Part shown: positions 14,801 to 26,762 of the stretch, piece by piece
Position numbering within the stretch: the stretch's first letter is position 1
Layout of the letters: each line of letters starts with the position of its first letter
Assembly: GCA_013399695.1 (NCBI GenBank)
Contig: VXAU01003167.1
Span: forward strand, 124,001-188,000
Direction: 5' to 3'
Origin: Formicarius rufipectus
Lineage: Eukaryota > Chordata > Aves > Passeriformes > Formicariidae
Length of the DNA: 64,000 nt
Notes under the pieces: model-generated
Database searches by the model: none
What the model saw: the letters and a program-made list of their open reading frames with translations, nothing else
Told to the model about the DNA's origin: nothing
Translations under genes and position numbers: made by a program

Positions 14801-17259
14801 CCCAGATGTAAGTTTTTCATTAAGACATTAATATTGGCAGATTGGGTATTACAGTTAACTGAACAAACTCAAGTATGTGGAAGGACCACATCATTTTGCA
14901 TGGTGATGTTCAAGTTCCCCTTTCTCCCCACACAGTGATGTCTGGGGTTGATTTACATAAATTCTTAGATTTCTAACAGCAACACCCTGTAAGCTGAGCT
15001 ATTTCTTATGCTTTTGGCTGCCTTTCAGAGACATACTGCTGTCACTTCCATCACTGAGTTGGTATAACCCAATGAATCAATGTCTGATGTCTAGTTTTTA
15101 ATAGAGGAGAAGGTTTCTGATTATATATGTGGTTGTATTTAATTCTGTGGCAATAAGATGGATGAAGATTAAAGTTTGGCTGAGGTAGTTCCGCCCTGGG
15201 ATTCTCTTTACCTATACTAGGAATACACTTACTAACACAACTTGACTTTGTCCATAAACCACGTTTTTCATAATTAAAAAAGCTCTGTGTGTTGAACTAG
15301 ATGATGAGCTCTGACCCAGCCTTCTGACAGGCTAGTTATGCAGAATGATTTAAATCATAAGCTCTTAAGAAAGGCAATACTGAGGTAATTTCCAATCAAT
15401 GAAAGGATTTTATACCTTCAGCAAAACAGTTTTCTCAGGAAAAAAAATAATAGTCAATGTACTTGAATAAAAGAGTCAATGTTTTTCTTCCTTGATGTGA
15501 GAATAGTAGTAGCTGTGCAAGGAATACTGGAACATTCTTCTGTAATGACTATTTATTTCTGTGGGCTGTTGGTCTAGTAGTTAGAGGCTTCCTGTAAAAT
15601 CATTTACATTATTGTGGATATTTTGGGGGTATGTATTTTTTAACAAGTTTGTTAAAAATAACAAAAGCAAACAGGCACTTCTTAGTTAGTTAATGCATCC
15701 TTGGTTCTTCCTTTTTCCTTCTCTTCTGTTTATAGCTCTCTACCATTAACTCCTCTGAAAAAAAAAAAAAAGTGAGCAATAAGAAAAGGCTGAAGTGGAG
15801 AGCAGGCAGCTAGGTCTAAAATAATTCCAGAAGACATCACTGAAGACAGAAGTTTAGCTTCATCAGAACTCAAGTAAATGGCCCATTCTTCCTTCAATGA
15901 TATCAATTTGCATCCCCTCCACAAGACCAAGTACCTTTTGCTTTCCAACCATTCTCAGCCCTGCCGCTATTGCAGCATGTACCCATTCTTACTCAGATTT
16001 GCTGAGTTACTGTGACTCTCCATGTTCTGCTTTCTCTGCTGCACTGACAGCCTGTAGGTCTTCCCTGTAGGCATGACTTCCCTGCAACTCCTTCTCTCAA
16101 TCTGTTTCACCACAGTCTGCTTTCTTCTGGGCATGATGGATTCCCACTCTGCAGGGTTTGGTTAGAGGCACTGACTCCAGCTGAAGTTCATTGCTCTTCC
16201 TGCTCTGTTTTCTGCCCAAATCCACAGTATGAATGGTTTACCTTTATTTTATAGCAGGTCTTGCATTGCCACAGGTAATAGCAGAGTAATACTTTAGTAG
16301 TATGAGAATGACATCATGAGTAACTCAACCTGCATGAGTGGTGGGCGTCAGCAACTGTGCTTGCAGGGCCAGACAAAGCTGTGCTTGCTTGCACATCAAA
16401 AACCTCATGAGTGCTCAGGCTAATGGAGGTGATTAAATATGACACTAGCTTTAATTAAATTCTAATTTTATTTGGTAATTTAAGGGGTGCATTTTGTGGC
16501 TTTTTGTTTGGTTTTTGTACTATAGTACTCATCAATAAGAAATTAAACTGGTAAGCAGGTAAAATTGAGCTTCATAAGTTTTTTACTTATTAAATTTGAC
16601 TTTGAGCAAGTTTCTCATTTATATATTTTGAAAAGTATGAGACAGACCAACTTTTCTTTCCAATCTTGAGTCTCCTTTTACTGCACATTGCTTGGTGTGG
16701 CCGATTATCTCCATAACTGGGATCCTCATTCGGTCTTGAGTATCTGAAATCCAAGACTGATGAGTATTTCCAAATAAGAAAGAGGTATTTATGTATAAAT
16801 TGTATATTCTTGAGGGAATGCATACTGGTTTTTTCAGTATGAGCACATGTAGGGATGAGCACTGTCCTATACAAAGAATCCCCACTGCTGACCTGCACTT
16901 TTCTGGAGTCCAACAAGGAAAGAAAATTTGTGGAATTTACACACCCTGTGGAGTTTGAGACTGTTGATAAAGTAAGGAAGAAATAAAAACAAAGTTCGTG
17001 AAATTTTGAGTCATCTGCTCACTGACTATAAATCTACAGCAGTCTATTTATCACTTCCACCAAGGCTACAGCAACTGAAATAGGCAAGAGAATACAGCTG
17101 CCTATGCCTGTATGCAGAGTCTATTGTCAAAAGATGAACATAAATCAACATCATAGAGCTGGTGCCTAAATGGCAAAGTTCACAATCCAAGGGAGAAATG
17201 GAGTGATGGCTGTATGTGAGGTAGCCCTCAGCACTGCACTGGATGGTCAGGTTCTGGTA
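11851..17259. other. Intergenic, no gene seen
   Basis: It holds the G/T-rich tract at 14457-14590 and several short homopolymers. An AT-rich stretch with TTAATTAAAT-type homeodomain-like sites lies at 16440-16490. No coding sequence is supported. Confidence 0.6.
14457..14590 (+). repeat. G/T-rich low-complexity tract
   Basis: About 130 bases almost without A or C on the plus strand. There are six G runs of three or more (6, 3, 4, 7, 3 and 4 bases) separated by T-rich spacers, followed by T9 and T13-type runs. Loops are mostly long, so quadruplex folding is possible but not textbook. Confidence 0.85.
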
Positions 17260-17665
17260 AGGTTTTAACTTGGATATCGTACTTAGTTCTGGGTTCTGTG
17301 CTTAGAGATACTCACAGGTTAAGGAGAGAAAGTCTAAGACCACTTGTGAGGATGATCAGGGCTCTTAACATTTCTCTCAAGGAAGGACATAATGAAATGG
17401 TTTCTTTTATCTCAGAGATAGGAAGACTGAAGCGGGAGGTGTGATACCTGCACTCATATGTGTGAGCACTTCATGTCCACGCAGGGTAGAGCAAAGTCTG
17501 GTCAGGTGCAGCAATGAAGATTCAAGTTTGATATTAGAACAAAAGTTTCTCACAGCAAGCATATGGAAGTATTGGAGAAACTGCCTTCATCGCAAAAGTC
17601 CTTGCAACTGGATTAGATAAACATCAGCCTGGAACAGTTTACATAATCCCTGCCTTTCCCAGGTG
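17260..17665 (+). mobile_element. Ancient, highly diverged CR1/L3-like LINE fragment
   Basis: A loose but ordered match to the conserved 3' part of amniote CR1/L3 elements runs through here: GGATGATCAGGGCTCT, AAGACTGAAG, then AACAAAAGTTTCTCACAGC and GGATTAGATAAACATC near the right end. Divergence is far higher than in the other CR1 copies in the window, so this insertion probably predates modern birds. Borders are approximate. Confidence 0.6.
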
Positions 17666-19828
17666 GCCTTCTGAAATTCTTGCCAGCCTTGAGATTTCTG
17701 TAGGAAAATGACCTAAGTTTTTTCTTTTCTGTACCTGAATGGTTTTTTCCAAACCTTGCAGTGACATAACGTAAAAGTAACAGCATCTACCTCAGCACCC
17801 AGTCTTACTGTAATTTGTTAGCAATGCCAGATTGTATTCCTGTGAGAGCTTCTAAATTTTACAAGACCTTTATAAACATTTAAAAGTATACCATTACCAA
17901 AGTTTTAGCAATATCTTAAGAAAGGCTTGTAGCAGGGACAGCCATCCTGAGTATGAAAAAATATGTCTCTAGGTGTAGGTATAGCAAGTCCTCAGATAAC
18001 TTATGAGACCAGTCGTTTTGCCTCCACCAACATATCTGAAATAACGAAGTGCTTACAGAAAGATTTTGACTGTTATGCCTGATATTTTTATATTCCCTTA
18101 TCCTTTTCTGTTTAAATTGAGACATATTCTTTATTTTTTAAGGCAAAAGAGCACACATACTTCAAATTAATAATGATGCAACAATAAAGTTCAGTTGCAC
18201 TGCTCGGACAAACACGCAGTGTGAGTGTGCAGGGTTAGGAGTCCTGGGGTATTTGGGGCACTGTTTGACTAAACTGCAGGGGCCTCACTGTAGGCTGATA
18301 ACTCATGGTGCCAGGTCAATGGTGAGATATCTTCTTTAAGTGTTAGCCAGAATTTGTTGGCAGGCAGCAGGGAAGTGGATAGAGGCCTGGAAGGTCAGAT
18401 GTTGTTCCAAGTTTGTCACAAATATGCATTAGGGAACAGCAATGTGGGGGTGGACAGGGCTGAGACACTAGATTTAAGCAGGAGACTGGTGCCTGACTCC
18501 ACCATCATTGCAGACAGGAGTGTGGATAAAAGAACACAAAACTAAAATGCTGTTTTTCTTCAGACTTTTTGAATAATGAAATAATTGTAGGGCTGCCCAG
18601 AGTATCAATGTTAACGCAGGTCTATCCAGTATAGAAAACATGATTGCATACTTCAATGATTTTGAGGCATGACTGCTGAATGTCACACAGATTCCTGCTG
18701 TAGTTGCAAGCAGGACAGATTTTCAGTGCCTACAAAGAAGGACATAAATTCTCTAAATACTCAATAAAATCAGACTACCTATGTGCCATGTACACTTCCC
18801 ATCCAGTAGCATGGATAACTATGGTTGCTATTTAGTGAGACCATGCAACCTTAAGTCATTTCCTCTGGTTCATTCCCATTGCATTGCACCAGATCCACTA
18901 CAGCTGCATTAGAGATGATACAGGATGCATTTCCTCCTATTCATTTTCTGGTTATGGACCTAATGTCCATCAAGTAGCATTATCCTTTCAGAATTTGATT
19001 ATGCTGTCTGTCTCATTTGGCAGCAAGTTCCATTTTTATGAGGTGGTATAGTATCATTTTTCATCAGAGAGACTCCTGAGCTCACCTTTCTGATTTTTGT
19101 TCTAGAAAATTTTGGTTCCTACACTTAAGTTACTTAAAAATAGTATCTTTGAAGCATGCAGAGCTGGGTGGAGGGGAGGGCAGTTTTCCTGCACGTATCT
19201 GTGGACTTTTGGCTGGTTACCTGTGGGACTGCATGGATGTAAAAGCATCCTTATAGTCTTTTATCAACTTTCTTTCATGTGATGTGTCCTTAAGATGGTG
19301 TGCATATTTCCCCATCCAGTAAAAAACTAGTTAAAGTTTTACTTAAATTGATGCCCTCTCATCTTTAGTTGTCTAGGGTTTAGTATTTAGGCAACAAGTG
19401 TTGTGTGTACCTAAAGCTAATTCAGGTCAGAATGATCACTGCTGTTATAGCATAATAGGGAAGAAACTATTGTGAGTACTTCTCCCAGTATATCTAAGGG
19501 GAAGTATTTGATCAAGTGCTCACAATAACGGTTGAGGATCAGCCTCCATACAGGTGTACCTTTGGTCTCTCCTCTGTGAGTGAAGTCAGTCCAATGGAGA
19601 GATCCTGCCTCTACCACTGCCCTGAGTGTCCACAGTCTGTGGCGGAAGAAGCTGATGGTGAGACTCGAACTTCATGTGGGTTCCACAGGTACTCCTTTCA
19701 GAAGGATTTGAACACAGAAGTTTCTGCTGAGAAAAGGTCCATATGACCCAAGGCTTCCTGAGTTTTTCAGTTGGCTCTTCAGTGCTCACAGGATGCCTTT
19801 ATGTGCAAAATGTTATCTCTGTCTGTAG
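17666..19828. other. Intergenic, no gene seen
   Basis: Ordinary composition. The stretch 19500-19800, just before the CR1, is somewhat GC-richer and carries two B-box-like motifs on the minus strand, without a tRNA fold. Confidence 0.55.
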
Positions 19829-20430
19829 TGTCAAGGCCAGTGGCATCCTGGCTTGTGTCAGCAATAGTGTGGCTGGCAGGATGAGGGCAGTGATTGTCCC
19901 TCTGTACTCAGCATTAGTGAAGCCACATCTCGAATCCTGTATCCAGTTCTGGGCCACTCACTCCAAGAAAGACATTGAGATGCTGGAGCATGTCCAGAAA
20001 AGGGAAACAGAGCTGCTGAAAGGTCTGGAGAACAGCTCTGATGAGGACCCACTGAGGGAGCTGGGGTTGTTCAGCCTGGAGAACAGGAACCTTACCGCTC
20101 TCTGCATCTACCTCAAAGGAAGATGTAGTATGGTGGGGATCAGTCTCTTCTGCCAGCTAACAAAAGACAAGATGAAATGACCTCAAGCTGTGTCTGGGGA
20201 GGTTTAGATTGGATATTAGGAAAAAACTGTTCACAAGAAGGGTTGCCAAGTATTGGAACAGACTGCCCAGGGTAGTGGTGGAGTCGTCATCCATAGAGAT
20301 ATTTAAGCGATGTGCAGATGTGGTGCCTGGGGATGTGGTTTAGTGGTGAACTTTGCAGTACTAGGTTAAAAGTTGGACTTGATGGTCTTAGATGTCTTTT
20401 CCAACCTAAGTGATTCTCTTATTCTGTGAC
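19829..20430 (+). mobile_element. CR1 LINE 3' end with ORF2 C-terminal coding remnant
   Basis: The frame at 19743-20180 reads through typical CR1 ORF2 C-terminal sequence (SGILACV, then YSALVKPHLESCIQFW, VQKRE and LRELGLFSLE), and the copy ends with TGATTCTCTTATTCTGTGA at 20411-20429. It is strongly 5'-truncated. The 3' untranslated part carries the phrase on a lost tag of gene-free CR1 DNA (GATGTGGTTTAGTGGTGAAC) shared with the copy at 55980. It is not active. Confidence 0.9.
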
Positions 20431-21049
20431 ACAGAAATGCACTCTGCAGTCCTTAAACCTGAATTTTGTGGCATGGGAGTGAAAGAAAAAGCAAAAGCCT
20501 TTGACCTTGTTAATTAAGTAAATCAAATTTTCTGTGACTGGCAATATTACATCATCCTCATGTCATTTCTACAGGACCTTTCTAACTCTAGCCTGTAAAC
20601 TATGGCACAAAGTGCATGTTAAAATCTCAGATCTGAAACTTCAAAGCAATTACTTTCCTAAATGTAAGAGTGGCGATGGTAGCTTACCTGGTATTACTGC
20701 AACCAGAAAAGAGGTAAATGTAGATAGAAGTAGAAAAAAACTCTTAACATTTGTATATTTTCTGTAATAGCTTAAATTTAGCTCATTGAAACAGTTTCAT
20801 ACAAGGATACCTTGTGTCAGGGAGGCAGGCTTTTCTTTATAAAGTATTTTTTTTAAGTTTTAAAAGTTAGGTAGAGGGTTAAGTATACACACATACCCTT
20901 GAACAGATACAGAAAAATTCTAAAAGGAGTGGGTTTTTGTTTGTTATATACATACAGTTATGCATACATGCAAACCCACGTTTCATTTAACTTTCTAATT
21001 GACAAATGCTGCAGAACAAAATAGTAAAATCTTGATTTGCTGCACCTTA

Positions 21050-21290
21050 AAAAGCAACCTCCTCTTTCCAGATGCCTCTGGCAGGAGAGAGCACAGTTAG
21101 CGAAACAGACCACTGCCGGGTTGAAAGTACTTCCAGTAGAGTTGACAGCAGCACTTTGTCTCCGTGGAAATGCCTTGGAGCTTGAGTCATGCCTTGCCCC
21201 TTCAGACATGCTCGGTACAGCTCCCCCTCGCTCGCCGGCCCCCACCTCCTTCTGACAGCCTTCCTAAAATGCCTTTCCTGCGACAGGGAG
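21050..21290 (+). promoter_or_regulatory. Small isolated CpG cluster, candidate distal regulatory element or lncRNA first exon
   Basis: Within CpG-poor flanks, about 240 bases hold several CpGs (GCGAAAC, GCCGGG, TCCGTGG, CTCGGTAC, CTCGCTCGCCGG) and elevated GC. Open frames of 61-95 codons on both strands do not resemble known proteins. It is not part of a repeat I recognise. It could be an enhancer or an alternative promoter; function is unproven. Confidence 0.35.
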
Positions 21291-21682
21291 GCAGCCTATG
21301 TTGAGTGTAAACTCACAGCTCCACCTATTTCCCTTTTTGCCTTACTTCATTTCAGGTTTTCAATATTGTTATAACATACAACATACTGCAAAACAAGTGA
21401 TCCTTCCTAGACTTCTTTAAAAGTTCAGATATTTAATATAAACATAATGCTTTCTTTGGTCCATATTCCTACTGCACAATTCCATATAAGATGAAGTAAG
21501 CTATAGTTGTTGGCATCTTGAATTTTTTTAATAAGACTGTGTTAGAGGATTCCTTCTCTCCACTTCTCGAAGTCTTCAAACTTACTAGGACTGTCAGAGA
21601 AAAGAAGGAAGTGATACCAGTTGGGCCACTTATTTACAGGCTCACCACTCTTCTCTTGATTTTTATTTTCATTATTCCTTGC

Positions 21683-21714
21683 TCTCTCCTAGCTCTCTCC
21701 TAGCTCTCTTTCTA
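21683..21714 (+). repeat. CTCTCTCCTAG short tandem
   Basis: CTCTCTCCTAG occurs twice in direct succession with a third variant, CTCTCTTTCTAG. It is a minor pyrimidine-rich tandem. Confidence 0.8.
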
Positions 21715-24700
21715 GAGCAGAAACATCTGTCTCTCTTTCTTCATTGAGGACAATCATTTATGAGTCTCAGATTTACCAACAGTATCACTTACGTCCAGCA
21801 AACCTCACTCCCGGTCTTCTTAATTGCTTTCCATCTGCTTTTCCCTCAGTCATATTGGTTAGCAGAAAAATGATGACAATCAACAGTAATAGCTTCTTAA
21901 GTTAGTTATTTATTAAGTCAAACCTTTTGCAGATACAAATGCAACAAATATATGCTTTGTTAGGGTTGTCTTTTTTTTAGAAAGAGTTATCTTTGAATTG
22001 GACCTAGTTGAAAAATAAAATGCAATAATTCCAGAAGCTGGTAACTGTATGGGAGGAGGGAGTGGTTTGCCTCCTTTTTTTATTTTTTTATTTTATTTTA
22101 AACTGACTGATGGTCTTAGCCTTTGCTTTGAACTCTTAAACTTCTTCTGAAATTCAGTAGTTGTAAGCTTGACTCAAGGAAAGAATAGAGCTCCAGAAGT
22201 TGCTGTTAGAAGCAGCTACTGTGGTCAGAAGGGGATGGTCCTACTAGGGTTTGGGGTTTTGCTCTTGGGGTTTTTTTCTCTGGATTTTTCCCCCCCCCCC
22301 CTCCGTTTTGTTTTGTTTAAGTGAACATTTATATTCTTCTTTTCCCATGACTTTCCCCTCTTCTGGCTAGGTTGCTCCTTTGGTCTCCTAGTGGGAAAGC
22401 AGCACTGAACTTGCAGTGCTGAAAAGATGATTAATGGTAGGCAAAACTGTATACAACGTGCAGTTTATTTGAGGGGGAGGAGCGTGCAGTGAAATGCCGC
22501 ATTGGAGAATTCTAGGCAAATGGTGTGTGAAATTGTTGACAAATTGCCCTCATTAAACTCACTAAATGAATGCTTTCATGAGAACATTGGCTTGATATCA
22601 CCATGTATAATGTAACTTCTACTTGAAATTGCATGTGCTGCTATTCTTATCTTTAAAACCCTTGTAACAGCTCTAATGTCCTGATAAAGCCAACCATTGT
22701 AGCTGTCCTCACTGTCAGTACACGGGATGTGAAGGGAAATTGCTGAGGGTGATTTCCATGAGTGGTTCTGAATTATTCATTAGTTTATTCATTGCCATTT
22801 TGAACCCAGTCACCAGAGTTCATAAATGCCAAAAAATTGATTTAGAAATGCCTTAAGTTCCTCAGAGTCCTTAACTTGATCCCCATCAATGAAAGGAGCA
22901 ATAAAAGGACAAAAGTCACAGAAGTCTCTGTTTTAGAAACACAACTTTGGATTCTGTTTAGCCTTGTTGATGGTTGAAAACTTTCAGAAAAAATATATTG
23001 TAAAGGCGATGATGTTTGTTGATGCAGCATGTTCACTAGCACATAAAATCAGTGCGCACTAGATACTTGCCCCGTCAAGTTGAATTCTGGCTATCAGCCT
23101 AAATATATCCTGCTGGGCAAAGAATGAAGTGTGAAGTCATCACAGAGAGAACTGCATAGACTACTCAGACCTTCAGAGATGAAGGTCAGGCCATGGCCTT
23201 AGTGCCCAAGCTTGTTCCACACATAGTGCACGTTTGTTACCAGCTTTTACTACAGTAAAAGGGAAAGCAGCCATGCAAAAAACTACCAGTGTTCACTTTT
23301 CATCTTTAATTAAGCATTTGCTCTGGCTGCTTCAAAGGTGTAGAAGATAACAGTCAATTCATACTGAAAGATGATCAGTATGATGACAAGCTGAAAAATG
23401 GCTTTCCTTGACCAAATATATACCATGCAGAAAATGACGTAAGTATTGATATAAGGCTGCCTTTGCGTTGAAGACTGAGGGTAATTTTGAAAAGGAATCA
23501 TAGTAGAAGAAAGCAAATTGTGGCATGAATATAATGTCAACCACTGATCCACTAGGGGTAAAACCAGATGTGGCTGGTCTTTCTTAGAGCTTACTGCAAG
23601 TAGAGCCCAGGTGGAAAAAGGAATACAAGGAAAGGGACATCACATAAACAAGACCACAGAAGACTGGATTTCCCTCATCTTTCTTCTCTATCACATCATG
23701 TGACTTCTCAACTCATACTCGTGCACAGCTCTGGTAACCCTCTTTCTTTTCCTTACAGACAGGTAAGCATGAGTGAGACAGGAACATCTGTGAACTTTGG
23801 GAAAGATTTTTCATTTGCACCTCGACTTTCCAATATCAGAAAAATTGTACATGATTGAATTCCACTGATCCCCATTGTTACAAGCTGTGCTAGAAAACTG
23901 CATAAACAGCTGCAGACAGGGAAGGGTCTGTGTGGATGCACTCTAGTTGGCCTTGGGAAAGCCTGGGATGTACCTTAGAGTACTGTTTGGGGCTGTTAAT
24001 CTCCCCTTGCTGGCTTTAAACTTAAGTACCTTGAGGGGAGTACCTATTATCCCTTCTACCAGTTAACACTGAGGGTGTGAATACACCTATAGTAAGTGGC
24101 TGGCATATAAGCACTTAGGAACATAAACATCTGGTTTAGGTTTTAGTTGAGATAAAAAAAATATAGCCACTTAGATTTGTCAAGCTGCCATAAAGTAGGT
24201 AATTTATTTTGTTTTCTACCTTGAGGAGGAGGGTGATCACATCTTCCCTGATGCCACAAACTATGCAGTTCAGTTTCACACATTTAGGGAAGCCTTGGAT
24301 GAGCTCCACTGCCTTGGAAAACTGTTTCCCTGAATACAGTGTTTCCCTCATGTAAAAATCTAGATAATCTGTGGCTGTGATCTGCTGAGGCTAAAGCTTA
24401 GGTGGGAGGCTGCACTCTTTGCACTGTCATCAGATGTCTCTTTGAGACAAGTTTTGTGGTAATGAAACTAGTAAGACTCCTCCTGGAGCCATCAGGGAGG
24501 GGCATGTGTGACAAAGGACAGTCACAAAATCAAGGTATCAATGAAAATCAAATGGGAAAGTAATGCTTCAGCTCTTAGCTCACTTTGGAATAAGATCTCT
24601 ATAATATTTCCCTTAACTACAAAAGACATGCACAAGAGATTTAATATGTATGAGCAAAAAACTTTAGAGTAGTAGATCTGAATGTTAGAGATTAAGCAAT

Positions 24701-26332
24701 TACCTTTGTTTCTGAGAAGCAATTAACTGACTTAAGTAAGCCAGAAATTATCCTACTCATAACATTTTTGGAAATATCAGATGCATGCTAATTGTGCTGG
24801 CTTTACATGTAGACACTGTCCTTATGGCAGATTTCCAAACTAGCAATAGGCATATTGGACAAGGGAAGCGGTCTGTGGGGGGATCAAAACTGGAGAAGAC
24901 AGGGGTCTTTTCACTGAACCTGATGCACTGCATGCTAGAATCACTCTGCTGGAATATTTTCTCTAGACAGAGAAACTTGGTCTCCTATTATGTGAAAAAC
25001 CTCCTAGCAGAGCACACAAACAAGACAGTCCTATTGTACAAGGGGAAAATATGTGCTCTTATGGGCTGATACCTGAACTGTTTCTTTGCACCCAGAGAGC
25101 TGCCACTGGTGTCCTCTGCATGTTCATGGCTGATGTCCACACCTTAGCTTTGTTTCAACAGGTAAATGCTGATATTTGCATAGGCACGTGTTGTGTCTGC
25201 ACTGTATCACAGTAGTCCAGCCTGCAGCACTGCAAGAGCTTCTTGTTCATGCTTCTTCAAGCACCCATTTTCCTCGAAGTACCACACTGCTGTTTACAAA
25301 CCAAATTCTTGGTTAAGAGTGCAGGATGTGATGAGAGAGGCATTAGCATTACTGACAACAGAGCCTATATTTGCTGGCTTTGCCTTTGGGAGAAGGTACA
25401 TAGTTTGCTTTTAGGAGGGGCAAGCTCGCTCAGAAGAAACCTAGTTCAGCTCTATCAGTGAGTTGGGTGATCCAGTGACTGGGCAAGACTCAATTCTGCC
25501 AGGTCTATGAGGAGATCTGGTGTCAGCAAAAAGACTTTTTCCTGCCCCCCACTAAGCCTCATGAAAAGCTATCCATGGATTTTTCACCTAAACCTAAGGG
25601 AAATCAAGTCAGGCCCTGAAGGAAGTCCAGGCTGGCTGTTCAGTGATTGATACCACCAAGAGAAAACAAGGCATTTTGGCTGCAGGCTGGACAACTTGAG
25701 TGTGATGTCTCAGAACTTGATGGAACTCCTTTTCATGTGGCTAAATTTTGCTGCCTCTCCTTATGAAAAGAAGAAAGAACTGGGAAGGAGACCATTAGGG
25801 ATGAAAAATTCAAGAGCCCATGAATTTTGTTAGACTGTTTTGCATTAACATCAGTCTCAGGCAGAAGAATGGAACTGGTAGTGGCTAGAGACCATGAGGA
25901 AATTCGTTCAGGGAATACTGATGAAGACTGGATATAGAAGGAAGTTAGTGGAGATTAGTTCTGAGATGAAAAATTCTGTGAAAATGTGAGTTTACTATTT
26001 ACCAGCTTGGAAGATAAGACAGTAGAGGCAGGAAGCAGGGAAGGAAGACCAAAAGGGTGAAAGAGAGCTTTGTTGAGTGTGGTATCTGACATACATGGAG
26101 CCTGAAACATGGAGAATACCGCTAGCCAGATGGAAAGAAAGGATGTGAAATGAGACACTGGTGTGCATGTGGTGTGGTATTGTTTGTATGTATAGTGGTC
26201 AAAGCAGAAGAAACATTCTTACAGAGATGTTATGGTTAGAAGAAACTTGGTGTAATGCAACATCCTTGGACCAGCACCATATGATCCCACAACACCTGCT
26301 GCTTCTTGAGAGAATATACATATCACTGGGCA

Positions 26333-26403
26333 GCATTGGTGGTTCAGTGGTAGAATTCTCGCCTGCCACACGAGGGCCCAGGGTTTGATTCCCAGCCAAT
26401 GCA
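26333..26403 (+). tRNA. tRNA-Gly(GCC)-like sequence, probable pseudogene or tRNA-derived retroposon head
   Basis: The 71 bases closely follow vertebrate tRNA-Gly(GCC). The 7-bp acceptor stem (GCATTGG/CCAATGC) is perfect, the D-arm is intact, and the anticodon GCC sits at 26365-26367 in loop CTGCCAC. Defects are visible: a C-A mismatch closes the anticodon stem, an A-A mismatch lies in the T stem, and the invariant C of the T loop is T, giving TTTGATT and damaging the B box. No run of four or more T follows the 3' end; the first is near 26903. A normal RNA polymerase III terminator is therefore missing. This argues against a working tRNA gene and for a tRNA pseudogene or the head of a SINE-like element. 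The sequence that follows (tandem units, A-rich tail) supports the second reading. Confidence 0.75.
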
Positions 26404-26409
26404 ACACTT

Positions 26410-26612
26410 GGGCAGGATGGGCTCGTCAGCCGCCCGGCAACCATCCTAGGAGAAGGACAGCTCTAACTCCAAACCTGGGCAGATGGAGCTTGCTCAGCCC
26501 TGTCAGGCCATCCATCTAAGAGAAGGATACTCTAACCAAACCTACATCCTGAGGACCTCGCTGTCACCGTACAAGCTTGCTAGGCCCTGGCAGATGAACC
26601 TCAGGAGTAAAG
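26410..26612 (+). repeat. Two tandem 67-bp units plus a degenerate third, next to the tRNA-Gly-like sequence
   Basis: Units at 26410-26476 and 26477-26543 are each 67 bases. Both start GGGCAG, have an AGCC core, then AGAAGGA, CTCTAA and CCAAACCT in the same order. A weaker third copy, sharing the AGCTTGCT..GGCCCTG core, lies around 26570-26612. They follow the tRNA-like head by 6 bases. I cannot name a family; it may belong to a catalogued bird repeat. Confidence 0.65.
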
Positions 26613-26742
26613 GGTGGGGCCAGTTCTGCACATGCTGTGCCTCACCTAAAAAATCCACTGCGCATGCTTGAGGGATTCACCCACTTTGCGTGGGTAAAAA
26701 CCCTCCCAAATCTTTGTTCACGAAGTCTAGCCATGATACATA

Positions 26743-26762
26743 TTACTAAAAAAGAAAAAAAA
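26743..26762 (+). repeat. A-rich tract, possible 3' tail of the tRNA-Gly-headed element
   Basis: A run of A interrupted by single other bases closes the composite that starts at 26333. Between head and tail there is no TTTT. That is what a polymerase III retroposon would require, but the tail may equally be chance low complexity. Confidence 0.4.

Larger units (their letters stand above)
20431..26332. other. Intergenic, no gene seen
   Basis: It contains the CpG cluster at 21050-21290, a short tandem at 21683, and a T/G then C12-type tract at 22250-22320. Otherwise it is AT-rich with no supported feature. Confidence 0.55.

Noticed and set aside
19660..19715. Two B-box-like motifs on the minus strand (near 19671-19681 and 19702-19712)
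   Set aside because: No matching acceptor stem, D-arm or A box at the right spacing; not a tRNA or clear SINE head.
19743..20180. 145-codon open frame that looks protein-like
   Set aside because: It is the C-terminal part of CR1 ORF2 in a 5'-truncated copy, not a host gene.
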